This document shows, piece after piece, positions 8,957 through 18,327 of a stretch of 64,000 nt of DNA. Source of the stretch: Bordetella holmesii ATCC 51541 (GTDB lineage Bacteria > Pseudomonadota > Gammaproteobacteria > Burkholderiales > Burkholderiaceae_B); assembly GCA_000612485.1 (NCBI GenBank), contig CP007494.1:3635675-3699674 (forward strand), in the 5' to 3' direction. Position numbers and translations under genes: made by a program. A model generated the notes under the pieces. The model saw only the letters and a program-made list of their open reading frames with translations. It was not told the DNA's origin and ran no database searches. The stretch's first letter is position 1. The number at the start of each line of letters is the position of its first letter.

Positions 8957-8983
8957 CGGGTGCCGCACGTATCACGGCACCCG
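8957..8983. terminator. Hairpin between convergent receptor and tatD genes
   Basis: CGGGTGCCG (8957-8965) pairs perfectly with CGGCACCCG (8975-8983) across a 9-nt loop. There is no strong T-tract, so intrinsic termination is uncertain, but the position between convergent genes fits. Confidence 0.5.
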
Positions 8984-8991
8984 GGGTCGAC

Positions 8992-9798
8992 TCAGCAAAT
9001 GGCAGCCAGGCGCGGTAGCACCCGCCGCGCCGTGCTTGTCGTGCGGCGGGCTACCTCGTCGATCGCGCAATGCCGTATGACGGCCAACTCTGCGGCGATA
9101 CGGGGCAGTTGGCCCGGGGTATTGCGTCGCTCAGGCTCATGCAGCCATGCGGGCGGAATGTCGGGTGCATCCGTTTCGAGCACCAGATGATCCAGATCTG
9201 TGTCCGTGGCATGGCGGCGGATCTGCAACGCCCGCGCATAGGTCATCGCCCCGCCCAGGCCCAGGGCAAAGCCCAGGTCTATAAAACCTCGGGCCTGCTG
9301 GGCGCTGCCATTGAAAGCATGAGCAATGCCGCCGCACGATCCGCGCTGGCGGCGTAAGTACTTCAGCAGAATATCCTGAGAGCGGCGCACATGCAGCAGC
9401 ACGGGCAGACCGAACTCGGCGGCAAGCGCCAGTTGCGCCGCATAGAAATGCTCCTGGCGCATGCGGGGCTCGCCACTGGCGATGTCTGGCACAAAAAAAT
9501 CCAGCCCGATCTCGCCGATGGCCACGAAACGTGGATCCGGCATTGCGGCTTCGACCGCCTGGCGCAGCACAACCAGATCCTCCTGGCTTGCCCGGCCCAC
9601 GTAAAGCGGATGTATCCCAAGCGCATAGGCCCCGCCCTGTATGCCATGGGCCAGGTCCCGCACGATCGAAAAATTGGCGCGTTCGACTGCCGGTATGACT
9701 ATGGTTTTTACCCCTCTGTCATATGCCTGACGCGCCACCGCCAAGCGGTCAGCATCGAACTCCGCGGCATCCAGATGGCAGTGGGTGTCGATCAGCAT
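8992..9798 (-). CDS. TatD family metal-dependent hydrolase
   Basis: A 268-residue TIM-barrel hydrolase with the TatD metal ligands: IDTHCHLDAAEFD at the N-terminus, GEIGLDFF near residue 95, LHVRRSQD near 150 and ETDAPDIPP near 205. TatD-type proteins are metal-dependent 3'-5' exonucleases/phosphodiesterases; the exact substrate of this paralogue is unknown. An alternative ATG at 9822 would overlap lolD; the family begins at MLIDTHCH, so 9798 is chosen. It lies directly downstream of lolD on the same strand, 20 bp away, an arrangement suggesting one transcript. Confidence 0.88.
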   Translation of the reverse strand: MLIDTHCHLDAAEFDADRLAVARQAYDRGVKTIVIPAVERANFSIVRDLAHGIQGGAYALGIHPLYVGRASQEDLVVLRQAVEAAMPDPRFVAIGEIGLDFFVPDIASGEPRMRQEHFYAAQLALAAEFGLPVLLHVRRSQDILLKYLRRQRGSCGGIAHAFNGSAQQARGFIDLGFALGLGGAMTYARALQIRRHATDTDLDHLVLETDAPDIPPAWLHEPERRNTPGQLPRIAAELAVIRHCAIDEVARRTTSTARRVLPRLAAIC

Positions 9799-9818
9799 GG
9801 CAGGCGGGCTGCCCCGGA

Positions 9819-10508
9819 TCAACCCGGAAGCAGACGTCCGTTTTCCATGTGGAGCTGACGGTCCGCGCGGGCGGCCAGTTCGGGATCGTGGGTCACGATG
9901 GCAAACGCCGTACCGGACTCCCGATTGACGCGGGTAAGCAGCTCGAACATGTTGTGCGCGGTGTGGCGGTCCAGGTTGCCTGTGGGCTCGTCGGCCAGCA
10001 CGCAGGTCGGACGAGTGACCAGGGCCCGCGCCAGCGCCACCCGCTGACGCTCGCCTCCGGACAACTGCCCGGGATAGTGCCCTTCGCGCTCGGCCAGCCC
10101 GACCTGGGACAACACCTCGCGTGCCTGCGCGCGCGCCTGGTCTCGGTCGGCCCGCCGCACGATCAACGGCATGGCGACATTGTCCAGCGCCGTGAACTCT
10201 GGAAGCAGATGATGAAACTGATAGACAAAGCCCAGGCTGCGATTGCGCAAAGCACTTTTACGCGCCTCGGAAAGTCCGTCAGCAGGGGTCCCGTCGACGA
10301 TCAGGGAGCCGCTACTGGGAACGTCCAACAGGCCCAGAATGTGCAGCAACGTACTCTTGCCCGAGCCGGAGGCTCCGACAATGGCAACCATTTCACCGCG
10401 AGACACTACCAGCGAAACGTCGTCCAGCACCTGGATGCGGGCTGGGGCTTCGTCATAAACCTTGGACAGATGTTCGGCGCGCAGCGCCGCCTGGACAGAA
10501 TCAGTCAT
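9819..10508 (-). CDS. lolD: Lipoprotein-releasing ABC transporter ATPase LolD
   Basis: A 229-residue ABC ATPase. Walker A is GASGSGKST (about residue 42), the Q-loop region is FVYQFHHLLPEFTALDN, the signature LSGGERQR and Walker B CVLADEPTGNLD are in the expected order, and the H-loop is VTHD. The DVPSSG and FHHLLPEFT stretches are characteristic of LolD. It energises extraction of outer-membrane lipoproteins from the inner membrane together with the permease encoded by the overlapping upstream gene (8-bp overlap). Confidence 0.93.
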   Translation of the reverse strand: MTDSVQAALRAEHLSKVYDEAPARIQVLDDVSLVVSRGEMVAIVGASGSGKSTLLHILGLLDVPSSGSLIVDGTPADGLSEARKSALRNRSLGFVYQFHHLLPEFTALDNVAMPLIVRRADRDQARAQAREVLSQVGLAEREGHYPGQLSGGERQRVALARALVTRPTCVLADEPTGNLDRHTAHNMFELLTRVNRESGTAFAIVTHDPELAARADRQLHMENGRLLPG

Positions 10509-11781
10509 GACGCAGCACCTGGGCCGGTTGCAGGCGCGACGCGCGCCAGCTCGGATAAAGCGTAGCCAGCAACGACAACACCAGCGAGGTCACACCAATG
10601 GTAATGATGTCGCCCGCCTGCGGGTCGGAAGGCAAGGCGCTGATGAAGTAAATTTCGCGCGGCAGGAAATGCACGCCGAACAACCCTTCGATGAAGGGCA
10701 CGATGATATGCACGTTGTAGGCAATCACAATGCCACCCAGCACGCCCAGCAGGGTGCCGATCACGCCGATAAGCGCCCCCTGCACCAAGAAAATCCGGGC
10801 CACTTCGCGCGGGCCGGCTCCCAGCGTGCGCAAGATGGCGATATCGGATTGCTTGTCTTTGACCGCCATCACCAGCGACGACAGCAGATTGAAGGCCGCC
10901 ACCGCCACGATGAGTGCCAGGATGAGGAACATCATCCGCTTTTCGGTCTGGACGGCGGCAAACCAGGTGCGATTGTTGCGTGACCAGTCGCTGGCCATGA
11001 CGTAAGGCGGCAGCACCCGGGTCAGCTCAGCGGCCACTTCGGGCGCGCGCTGCATATCCGCCACGCGCAACCGCACGCCGGCCGTGCCACTGTCACGAAA
11101 AACCTTGGCCGCGTCATCGTCATCGACAAACACCAGGGAAGAATCATACTCATAATGGCCAGAGGTAAAAATCCCGGCCACGGTGAACTGCCGCATGCGC
11201 GGCGCAAAGCCCGCCGGGCTGATGGACCCTTGCGGGGCCAGCATCAGCAGGGTGTCGCCCACTTTGACGCCCATGCTATCGGCCAGATCGCTACCGAGCA
11301 CCGCACCAAAACTGCCCGGCTTGAGGTCGGAAAGCTTGCCGCTGACCATCTGCTTGGGCAAATCGGAGACCTCGCCCTCCAGGCTCGGATCGATACCGCG
11401 TACCTGCACGCCGCGCAGCGCTTGCCCGCGCACCAGCATGCCGCCGGCAGCGACAAAAGGGGCCCCCCCTTTGACCTCGGGGTTCTTGCGGGCCGCATCG
11501 GCAAACTCCTGCCATTGCGCCAGCACCCGATCCGGCAAGGCGCCAGGGATGTAGAGCTCGATATGAGGTAGGACCGACAGCATGCGGTCGCGCACCTCTT
11601 TCTGGAACCCGTTCATCACGGACAGCACTACGATCAGCGCCGCGACGCCGAGCGCTATCCCCGCCATGGAGGAGGCCGCGATAAAGGAAATGAAGCGATC
11701 CCGGCGCCCACCGCGCCGGCCCAGACGGGCCAGGCCCGCATAGCGGGCGCCGATCCAGAGTTCGTAAGGTAATTTCAGCAC
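10501..11781 (-). CDS. lolC: Lipoprotein-releasing ABC transporter permease LolC/E
   Basis: A 426-residue membrane protein of the LolC/LolE family (PYELWIGARYAGL start). Four predicted membrane helices: one near residues 30-60 (FIAASSMAGIALGVAALIVVLSVMNGF in family terms) and three in the C-terminal third, separated by a large periplasmic loop with GALPDRV and the MacB-like core. The C-terminus ends SWRASRLQPAQVLRHD, the usual Lol permease tail. Only one permease gene is present, so the complex may be a homodimer of this LolC/E-type protein or use a second gene elsewhere. The start codon is 97 bp from the divergent RpfE-like gene. Confidence 0.92.
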   Translation of the reverse strand: MLKLPYELWIGARYAGLARLGRRGGRRDRFISFIAASSMAGIALGVAALIVVLSVMNGFQKEVRDRMLSVLPHIELYIPGALPDRVLAQWQEFADAARKNPEVKGGAPFVAAGGMLVRGQALRGVQVRGIDPSLEGEVSDLPKQMVSGKLSDLKPGSFGAVLGSDLADSMGVKVGDTLLMLAPQGSISPAGFAPRMRQFTVAGIFTSGHYEYDSSLVFVDDDDAAKVFRDSGTAGVRLRVADMQRAPEVAAELTRVLPPYVMASDWSRNNRTWFAAVQTEKRMMFLILALIVAVAAFNLLSSLVMAVKDKQSDIAILRTLGAGPREVARIFLVQGALIGVIGTLLGVLGGIVIAYNVHIIVPFIEGLFGVHFLPREIYFISALPSDPQAGDIITIGVTSLVLSLLATLYPSWRASRLQPAQVLRHD

Positions 11782-11878
11782 GTGCGCATTATGGCATTAA
11801 CCCGAGCGGCAAAACACATCCGGGTATGCCGGTCTGTGACGGTCTGTAGACGAGCCGGACCGGACTACAATCCCGGCC

Positions 11879-12817
11879 ATGCACATCGTGATCCCCGGCG
11901 CCCTGCCCGACCTCGCCGTTGCCAGCGAACTGGCACGCCATCTGCCCGAACATGCTCCCACCTTCAGCCGCTGGCTGGCGCTGGGCCAGGCTGAGGCCGC
12001 GCACTTCGATCCCAGGATCCATGGCTGCACCGCCTATGAAGGCTGGCAGTTGCAGGCAGCCGGTTTCCAGGCCGAACCCGGCCAATCTCTGGGCATGGGT
12101 CTGGGGCCGCTGCTGGCAGGCATCCGCGACGGCAGCGACAGCGTCTGGCTGGGCGAATTGGTCCACCTGGCGCTGGGCGCGGATACGGCCTCGCTGCTGG
12201 ATCCCGAGATGATGGACCTGCGTACGGAAGAAAGTGCGGTGCTGTTCGACGCCATTGCTCCGCTTCTGGCCGACGGCGAGTTCGGCGCCGAGATCCTCAG
12301 CCCGCAACGCTGGCGCCTGCGCCTGCCCGCGGGCATGGCACCGCGGCCGGCCAGTCCACTGGCCGTGGCTGGAGACCGACTGCAGCACTGGTGGGCACAG
12401 GATGCCGCCAGCCGTCCCTGGCGACGACTGCTCAATGAGATCCAGATGGCCTGGTACGAGCATCCGGTCAATGAAGCACGCATGGCTCGCGGCGCGCCGC
12501 CGGTCAATGCGCTGTGGCTGTATGGCGGGGCGCACCCCTGGCAACCCGTGCCCCACCAGGCGCAGGTCTACACCGGGCTGGAGGCTCTGGCACGCGAGGG
12601 CGATTGGGGCGGCTGGCTGCGCTGCCTGGCAGCGCTGGACGCCGAACACTTCAAACCGCTGGCCAACGCCCATGGTCAAGTATTGACCGCGCTCGACCTG
12701 ACCCTGCTAGGCCGCGACCGCCGCGCCAGTATCACCCTCAAACCCCGCGCCGGCCTGCTCAAATGGTGGCCTGCGCGCCAACACAATTGGAATCGCTGGT
12801 GGTCACACCCCGTCTAA
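11879..12817 (+). CDS. Conserved RpfE-like / phosphoglycerate-mutase-annotated protein
   Basis: A 312-residue soluble protein found beside recJ in betaproteobacteria and often annotated as RpfE-type regulatory protein or cofactor-independent phosphoglycerate mutase. Visible features are HIVIPGALPDLAVASELA at the N-terminus, a Leu/Trp-rich middle (RPWRRLLNEIQMAWYEHPVN) and NALWLYGGAHPW near residue 215. The catalytic metal-binding motifs of true phosphoglycerate mutases are not evident, so an enzymatic role is doubtful. Its 3' end overlaps the start region of recJ, suggesting coupled translation. Confidence 0.75.
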   Translation: MHIVIPGALPDLAVASELARHLPEHAPTFSRWLALGQAEAAHFDPRIHGCTAYEGWQLQAAGFQAEPGQSLGMGLGPLLAGIRDGSDSVWLGELVHLALGADTASLLDPEMMDLRTEESAVLFDAIAPLLADGEFGAEILSPQRWRLRLPAGMAPRPASPLAVAGDRLQHWWAQDAASRPWRRLLNEIQMAWYEHPVNEARMARGAPPVNALWLYGGAHPWQPVPHQAQVYTGLEALAREGDWGGWLRCLAALDAEHFKPLANAHGQVLTALDLTLLGRDRRASITLKPRAGLLKWWPARQHNWNRWWSHPV

Positions 12818-14504
12818 CTGTCCGCTCGGCCAATCTGTCCGCCTGCCAGGCACTACAGAATGCCGGCATCCATCCTCTGCTCGCCCGGTTGTGGGCCGCG
12901 CGCGGCGTAACCGAGGCCGGCCAGACACAGATGAACTGGCCCTCGCTGCTGCCGCCGGGCACGCTGACGCACTCCGAGCACGCCGCGGCGGTACTTGCTG
13001 ACGCCATCGCGGCAGGCAAGCGGCTTTTGATCGTGGCCGACTACGACTGTGACGGCGCCACCGCCTGCGCTGTCGGTTTGCGCGCCTTGACCGCCATGGG
13101 CGCCAATGTGGACTTCCTGGTGCCCAATCGCTTCGAGACCGGCTATGGTCTGTCGCCTGCCGTCATCGATCTGGCCATCAAACACCGCAGCGGCAAACCC
13201 GACCTCATCGTCACGGTCGACAACGGCATCGCCAGCGTCGATGGCGTGGCCGCAGCCAATGATGCTGGCATCGGCGTGGTCATCACCGATCACCATCTTC
13301 CCGGCGATACCCTTCCCCAGGCCCTGGCCATCGTCAACCCCAACCAGCCTGGTTGCGGTTTTCCCTCCAAAAATCTGGCGGGCGTGGGCGTCATCTTTTA
13401 CATGATGCTGGCGTTGCGCGCCGAGCTGCGCCGCCGCGGCGTGTACCCGCCAGACGGCGGGCCGCGCCTGGATGCGCTATCCGATCTCGTCGCGCTGGGC
13501 ACCGTCGCCGACGTGGTCAAGCTCGATGCCAACAACCGTCTGCTGGTCACGCAAGGCTTGCAACGGATGCGCACTGGCCGGATGCAGCCAGGGTTGCGGG
13601 CGTTGTTTGCCGTCGCCGGCCGCGAGCCGCGCTCGGCCAGCGGCTTTGACCTGGGTTTTGCCTTGGGCCCGCGCATCAACGCCGCCGGCCGTCTGGCCGA
13701 CATGAGCCTGGGCATTGCCTGCCTAACCACCGATGACGAAGATCAGGCGCTGCGAATGGCCCGCGAACTCGATGCCATCAATCGCGAGCGCCGTGGCATC
13801 GAGGCAGAAATGCGCGATCAGGCCATGGCAGCCATGCAGGCGCCCGATGCCGTGGCAGGCGCGACCGTTTGCGTTTTCGATCCCTCCTGGCATCAGGGCG
13901 TGGTGGGTCTGGTCGCCTCGCGTCTGAAAGAAAATTCTGGCGGCCCACACTGGCCTTCGCACCGGCCGGTGACGACGAAATCCGCGGCTCGGGCCGCTCG
14001 ATCCTGGACGTGCATCTGCGCGATGTGCTCGATCTGGTGTCCAAGCGCCATCCTGGCCTGATCCGCAAGTTCGGCGGCCATGCCATGGCCGCCGGCCTGA
14101 CGTTGGGCCGCGACGGCTTTGCCGCCTTTGCTCCGGCCTTTGACGCCGCCGTGCGCGAACTCACTGGCCGGGATCGCTTCGAGCCCTTGCTCGAGACCGA
14201 CGGGTCGCTGGAAAGCGGCTATGCCAATGCTGAAGTCGCCGGCCTGTTGCAACAGCAAGTCTGGGGGGCAGGCTTTGCCGCCCCCCTCTTTCTGGACGAA
14301 TTCACCGTTCGCAGCCAGCGCCTGGTAGGCGAAAAACACCTCAAGTTGTCGCTCGAACGGGGCCACCAGCGTTTCGATGCCATTTGGTTTGGCCACGACG
14401 AGATGATGCCCGAGCGTATCCAGGCCGCCTATCGCCTGGAACAGAATGTCTGGAACGGTATGGTGACGGCGCAACTGGTGATCGAGTACGCCGAGCCGGT
14501 GTGA
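12763..14504 (+). pseudogene. recJ: recJ, single-strand 5'-3' exonuclease, frameshifted
   Basis: The N-terminal frame carries RecJ/DHH motifs: IVADYDCDGATA (motif I), VTVDNGIAS, ITDHHLPGD (DHH) and GPRINAAGR. It runs to VGLVASRLKE and then leaves the family alignment. The same protein resumes in another frame (FWRPTLAFAPAGD, GGHAMAAGLTLGRDG, ending EYAEPV at 14504), which carries the DHHA1 region and OB fold. The break maps to the A-run at 13931-13934: one extra A would restore KEKFWRPTLAF. The joined product would be about 570-580 residues, normal for RecJ. The start is uncertain between ATG 12763 and GTG 12799, both overlapping the upstream gene. RecJ acts in recombination and mismatch repair. 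A sequencing deletion is as likely as a real lesion. Confidence 0.85.
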
Positions 14505-14581
14505 AAAATGGGCCGGAATCCAACGTCCGACCCAAGCACGTTAAAATGCCAGGTTTCGCATAAAAGTCACCAGGATCAATC

Positions 14582-15686
14582 ATGGAAGCCGAACGTCAGA
14601 ACCAGATCGCCGCCCGCCTTGCCGACTACGCGGAGCGCGAGCAGGCTCTACGGAGGTATCTTTGACTACGATGCCAAAACCGAACGCCTGCACGTTGTAA
14701 ACGCCGAACTTGAAGACCCGGCCGTCTGGAACGCCCCCAAACACGCCCAGGATCTGGGGCGTGAGAAGAAATCGCTCGAGGATGTCGTTCAGACCCTGAC
14801 CGAACTGAGCCAGGGTGTCGCCGACGCCCGGGAGCTCTTCGAACTGGCAGCCTCCGACGCCGACGACGCCACGCTGGAGTCCATCGAGATCGATGCCAAT
14901 GGCTTCCAGGAAAAGCTCGAAGGCCTCGAGTTCCGCCGCATGTTCTCCAATCCGGCCGATCCGCTCAATTGCTTCCTCGACATCCAGGCTGGCGCCGGCG
15001 GAACCGAAGCCCAGGATTGGGCTTCCATGCTGCTGCGCCAGTACCTGAAGTACGCCGAGCGCAAGGGGTTCAAAGCCGAAGTGCTGGAAGAATCCGAGGG
15101 CGAAATTGCCGGGATCAAATCCGCCACGATCAAGATGGAAGGTGAATACGCCTTTGGCTATATGCGCACCGAAACCGGCGTACACCGCCTGGTCCGCAAG
15201 AGCCCCTTTGATTCTTCCGGCGGGCGGCATACCTCGTTTGCCAGCGTATTTGTCTATCCCGAAGTGGACGAGTCCTTCGAGGTCGAAGTCAACCCGGCCG
15301 ATCTGCGCGTCGACACCTATCGCGCCAGCGGCGCGGGTGGCCAGCACATCAACAAAACGGATTCGGCCGTACGCATTACCCACATGCCCAGCGGCATCGT
15401 GGTGCAGTGCCAGAACGACCGCTCCCAGCATCGCAACCGCGCCGAGGCCATGCAGATGCTGAAATCCAAGCTGTATGAACTCGAAATGCGCAAACGCATG
15501 GCCGAGCAGCAAAAACTCGAAGACTCCAAGACCGATGTGGGTTGGGGCCATCAGATCCGCTCGTACGTGCTGGACCAAAGCCGCATCAAGGATCTGCGCA
15601 CCAACGTCGAAATCTCCAACACCCAGAAAGTGCTCGATGGCGACCTGGACCCTTTCATTCAGGCCAGCCTCAAGCAAGGTGTTTGA
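14582..15686 (+). CDS. prfB: Peptide chain release factor 2, with programmed +1 frameshift
   Basis: The reading frame starts at ATG 14582 ([20 protein letters not shown]) and meets an in-frame UGA at 14663-14665 in the context CTT TGA C, preceded by the Shine-Dalgarno-like GGAGGT (14652-14657). A +1 shift at CUU continues as [13 protein letters not shown] to 15686, giving 367 residues, the normal RF2 length. The SPF stop-recognition motif ([10 protein letters not shown]) and the GGQ catalytic motif ([16 protein letters not shown]) are intact. In RF2 genes low RF2 levels favour the shift and so autoregulate synthesis. RF2 releases nascent chains at UGA and UAA. This is a genuine recoding site, unlike the other frameshifts in the window. 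Confidence 0.96.
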
Positions 15687-15737
15687 TTCCCGCAGGGGCG
15701 CAAGTCCCTGCCCTGCAGCCTACGGAAACCCGCAACC

Positions 15738-16487
15738 ATGACTGACACGTTTGCCATTCTGACCGGCGCCTCGCGCGGACTGGGCGCCGCTCTGGCCCGC
15801 GGCCTGCTGCGTCCAGGCACCGAACTGGTGACTCTGGCGCGTAACACCGATCCCGAGTTGGCCAGGCTGGCCCGGGAACAGGGCGTGACATTGAAGCAGG
15901 TGCAAGTCGACCTGGCCGACAGTCAGGCGGCCGCGCGCGCGGCCGCCGAACTCGTCATTCCCCGCGACGCCAAACGCTACGTGCTCATCAACAACGCAGG
16001 CACGGTGCATCCGGTAGCCAACACCGCTGCCCTGAACGACGCGGCGGCTATCGGCCAGGCGTTGGCGCTGAATGTCACCGCCGTCATGCTGCTGACCGCG
16101 CGCTTTCTCCAAGCGGTCGACGGGCTGTCGGCCGAGCGGCGCATCATCAACATTTCCTCCGGCGCGGGACGCAACCCCACCGCCGGCTGGGGCGTGTATT
16201 GCGCCACCAAAGCTGCTGTAGACATGTATAGCCGCGTCCTGAAAACCGAACACGGCGCCAGCGGTGTCCGCGTGGTGTCACTGGCGCCAGGCATTGTCGA
16301 TACCGGCATGCAAGCCGATATTCGTTCCAGCGACCCGCAAGCCTTCCCCGGCCTGACCCGCTTTCAGGACTTCCACGCAACCGGCAAGTTGTCTGCGCCG
16401 GCCGACGTGGCTGCCAACAGCCTCGCTTACCTGGATCGCGAAGACTTCGGCCAGACCGAAATCGACGACATCCGCAATTACCACTGA
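15738..16487 (+). CDS. Short-chain dehydrogenase/reductase
   Basis: A 249-residue classical SDR: cofactor motif TGASRGLGAAL at residue 9, NNAG near 85, catalytic NISSGAGRNP...GWGVYCATKAAVD with the Tyr-x-x-x-Lys pair. The pattern resembles the YueD/benzil-reductase or sepiapterin-reductase-like subgroup, but substrate cannot be assigned. It sits between prfB and lysS on the same strand, 6 bp before lysS, so it may be part of their transcript. Confidence 0.85.
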   Translation: MTDTFAILTGASRGLGAALARGLLRPGTELVTLARNTDPELARLAREQGVTLKQVQVDLADSQAAARAAAELVIPRDAKRYVLINNAGTVHPVANTAALNDAAAIGQALALNVTAVMLLTARFLQAVDGLSAERRIINISSGAGRNPTAGWGVYCATKAAVDMYSRVLKTEHGASGVRVVSLAPGIVDTGMQADIRSSDPQAFPGLTRFQDFHATGKLSAPADVAANSLAYLDREDFGQTEIDDIRNYH

Positions 16488-16493
16488 CCCACC

Positions 16494-18008
16494 ATGACTG
16501 ATCATTCGCCCACCGCCCAGGATGAAAACCGCTTGATCGCCGAACGGCGTGCCAAGTTGGCCAAACTGCGCGAAGCTGGTGTTGCCTATCCGAACGATTT
16601 CGTCCCGGACGCGCAAGCCGCCCGCCTGCACGACACGTATGACGACCAGGACGCCGCAGCCCTGCTCGAAGCCACCGTGCACGTCAAAGTGGCCGGACGA
16701 ATGATGCTCAAACGCGTCATGGGCAAGGCCAGCTTTGCCACACTTCAAGACGGCAGCGGCCGCATCCAGATCTATCTGGATCGTGGCACGCTGGGCGAAG
16801 ACGTCTACGCGGGCTTCAAACAGTGGGACATCGGCGACATCATCGCCATCGAAGGCTCGGTTTTCAAGACCAACAAGGGCGAGCTGTCCGTGCATGCCAG
16901 CTCCGCGCGCCTGCTGTCCAAATCGCTACGCCCCTTGCCCGACAAGTTTCATGGCCTGTCTGACCAGGAAATGCGCTATCGCCAGCGCTACGTCGACCTC
17001 ATCATGACCGACACGACCCGCCGCACGTTCGAGGCGCGCAGCAAGGCCGTAGGAGGCATCCGACAGGCCATGTTGGAGGCCGGCTTCCTCGAAGTCGAAA
17101 CGCCCATGCTGCATCCCATCCCGGGTGGCGCGGCAGCCAAGCCGTTCGTGACGCATCACAACGCGCTGGACATGGAAATGTACATGCGCATTGCACCGGA
17201 GCTCTATCTCAAGCGTCTGATCGTCGGTGGCTTCGATCGAGTGTTCGAGATCAACCGCAATTTCCGCAACGAAGGAGTGAGCCCGCGGCATAACCCCGAG
17301 TTCACCATGATGGAGTTCTACGCGGCCTATGCGGACTACCGTTGGCTGATGGACTTCACCGAGTCGCTCATCCGCCAGGCAGCCATTGCAGCGGCCGGCA
17401 GCGCCGTGCTCACGTACCAGGGGCGCGAACTCGACCTGTCCAAACCCTTCGATCGCCTGACAATCTGCGAAGCGATCCTCAAGTACGCGCCGCACTACAC
17501 GCAGGCCGAGCTCGACGACACCGATTTCGTGCGAGCCGAATTGAAGAAATTCGGTGCCGACGTCGACAAAGCCCCTCTGGCAAGGGCTGGTCTGGGCGCC
17601 CTGCAACTGGCGCTGTTCGAAGAGACCGCAGAGTCCCAGCTTTGGAATCCGACCTACATCATCGACTACCCCGTCGAGGTATCGCCACTGGCTCGCGCTT
17701 CCGACACCCGTGAGGGCATCACCGAACGCTTCGAGTTGTTCATCACCGGCCGTGAAATCGCCAACGGTTTCTCCGAGCTCAACGACCCCGAAGATCAGGC
17801 AGAACGCTTCCGCGCCCAGGTCGAGGCCAAGGATGCCGGCGACGAAGAGGCCATGTACTACGACGCGGATTACATCCGGGCCCTGGAATACGGCATGCCG
17901 CCGACAGGTGGGTGCGGCATCGGCATCGACCGCCTGGTCATGCTGCTGACCGACAGCCCCAGCATCCGCGATGTGATTCTCTTCCCGCACCTGCGCCGCG
18001 AAGACTGA
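16494..18008 (+). CDS. lysS: Lysyl-tRNA synthetase, class II
   Basis: A 504-residue class II synthetase. An N-terminal OB-fold anticodon-binding domain (residues about 60-150, [20 protein letters not shown]) precedes the catalytic core: motif 1 around [25 protein letters not shown], motif 2 [20 protein letters not shown] and motif 3 [15 protein letters not shown]. It charges tRNA-Lys. It begins 6 bp after the SDR stop. prfB-lysS linkage is widely conserved in proteobacteria. Confidence 0.95.
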   Translation: MTDHSPTAQDENRLIAERRAKLAKLREAGVAYPNDFVPDAQAARLHDTYDDQDAAALLEATVHVKVAGRMMLKRVMGKASFATLQDGSGRIQIYLDRGTLGEDVYAGFKQWDIGDIIAIEGSVFKTNKGELSVHASSARLLSKSLRPLPDKFHGLSDQEMRYRQRYVDLIMTDTTRRTFEARSKAVGGIRQAMLEAGFLEVETPMLHPIPGGAAAKPFVTHHNALDMEMYMRIAPELYLKRLIVGGFDRVFEINRNFRNEGVSPRHNPEFTMMEFYAAYADYRWLMDFTESLIRQAAIAAAGSAVLTYQGRELDLSKPFDRLTICEAILKYAPHYTQAELDDTDFVRAELKKFGADVDKAPLARAGLGALQLALFEETAESQLWNPTYIIDYPVEVSPLARASDTREGITERFELFITGREIANGFSELNDPEDQAERFRAQVEAKDAGDEEAMYYDADYIRALEYGMPPTGGCGIGIDRLVMLLTDSPSIRDVILFPHLRRED

Positions 18009-18020
18009 GGCCACGCCACG

Positions 18021-18307
18021 ATGCTTGCCAAGATCCTTTTGCTGGCTGGCCTCGTGGTGCTTGTCCTGTATATCTATTTGCCGTGCCGCCGCGCCGCCCG
18101 TGGGCAGGCCGGGCGCGGTTTTCTCTTTTGCTGCGCCGCCTCTGGCGTCCTGTTAGCCAGCGCCATCCTTGCATGCTTGCTTTGGATGAGCCGCAGCAGC
18201 CTCTCAGGCGTCGACGGCAAGCTCGACTTCCTGCTCCCCTGGGCCTGGCGCAGGTATTGCTCGCGCTGGTCTGCGGTGTGCTGGCCTACCGCCGCCGGCC
18301 GCGTTAA
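18021..18307 (+). pseudogene. Small two-helix membrane protein, apparent frameshift
   Basis: Starting 12 bp after lysS, the frame gives MLAKILLLAGLVVLVLYIYL and a second helix (GVLLASAILACLLWM), then SGVDGKLDFLLP. The expected third helix, LGLAQVLLALVCGVLAYRRRP followed by a stop at 18305-18307, lies one base out of frame. Adding one C to the run at 18236-18239 would join them into a compact membrane protein of about 95 residues. If the sequence is right, translation instead runs on to about 18398 with an unrelated basic tail. Function unknown; likely co-transcribed with lysS. Confidence 0.6.
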
Positions 18308-18327
18308 AAAGCGGCCAACTATCCCGG

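Noticed and set aside
14582..14665. Short stand-alone gene before prfB
   Set aside because: It is the first part of RF2, joined by programmed frameshifting.
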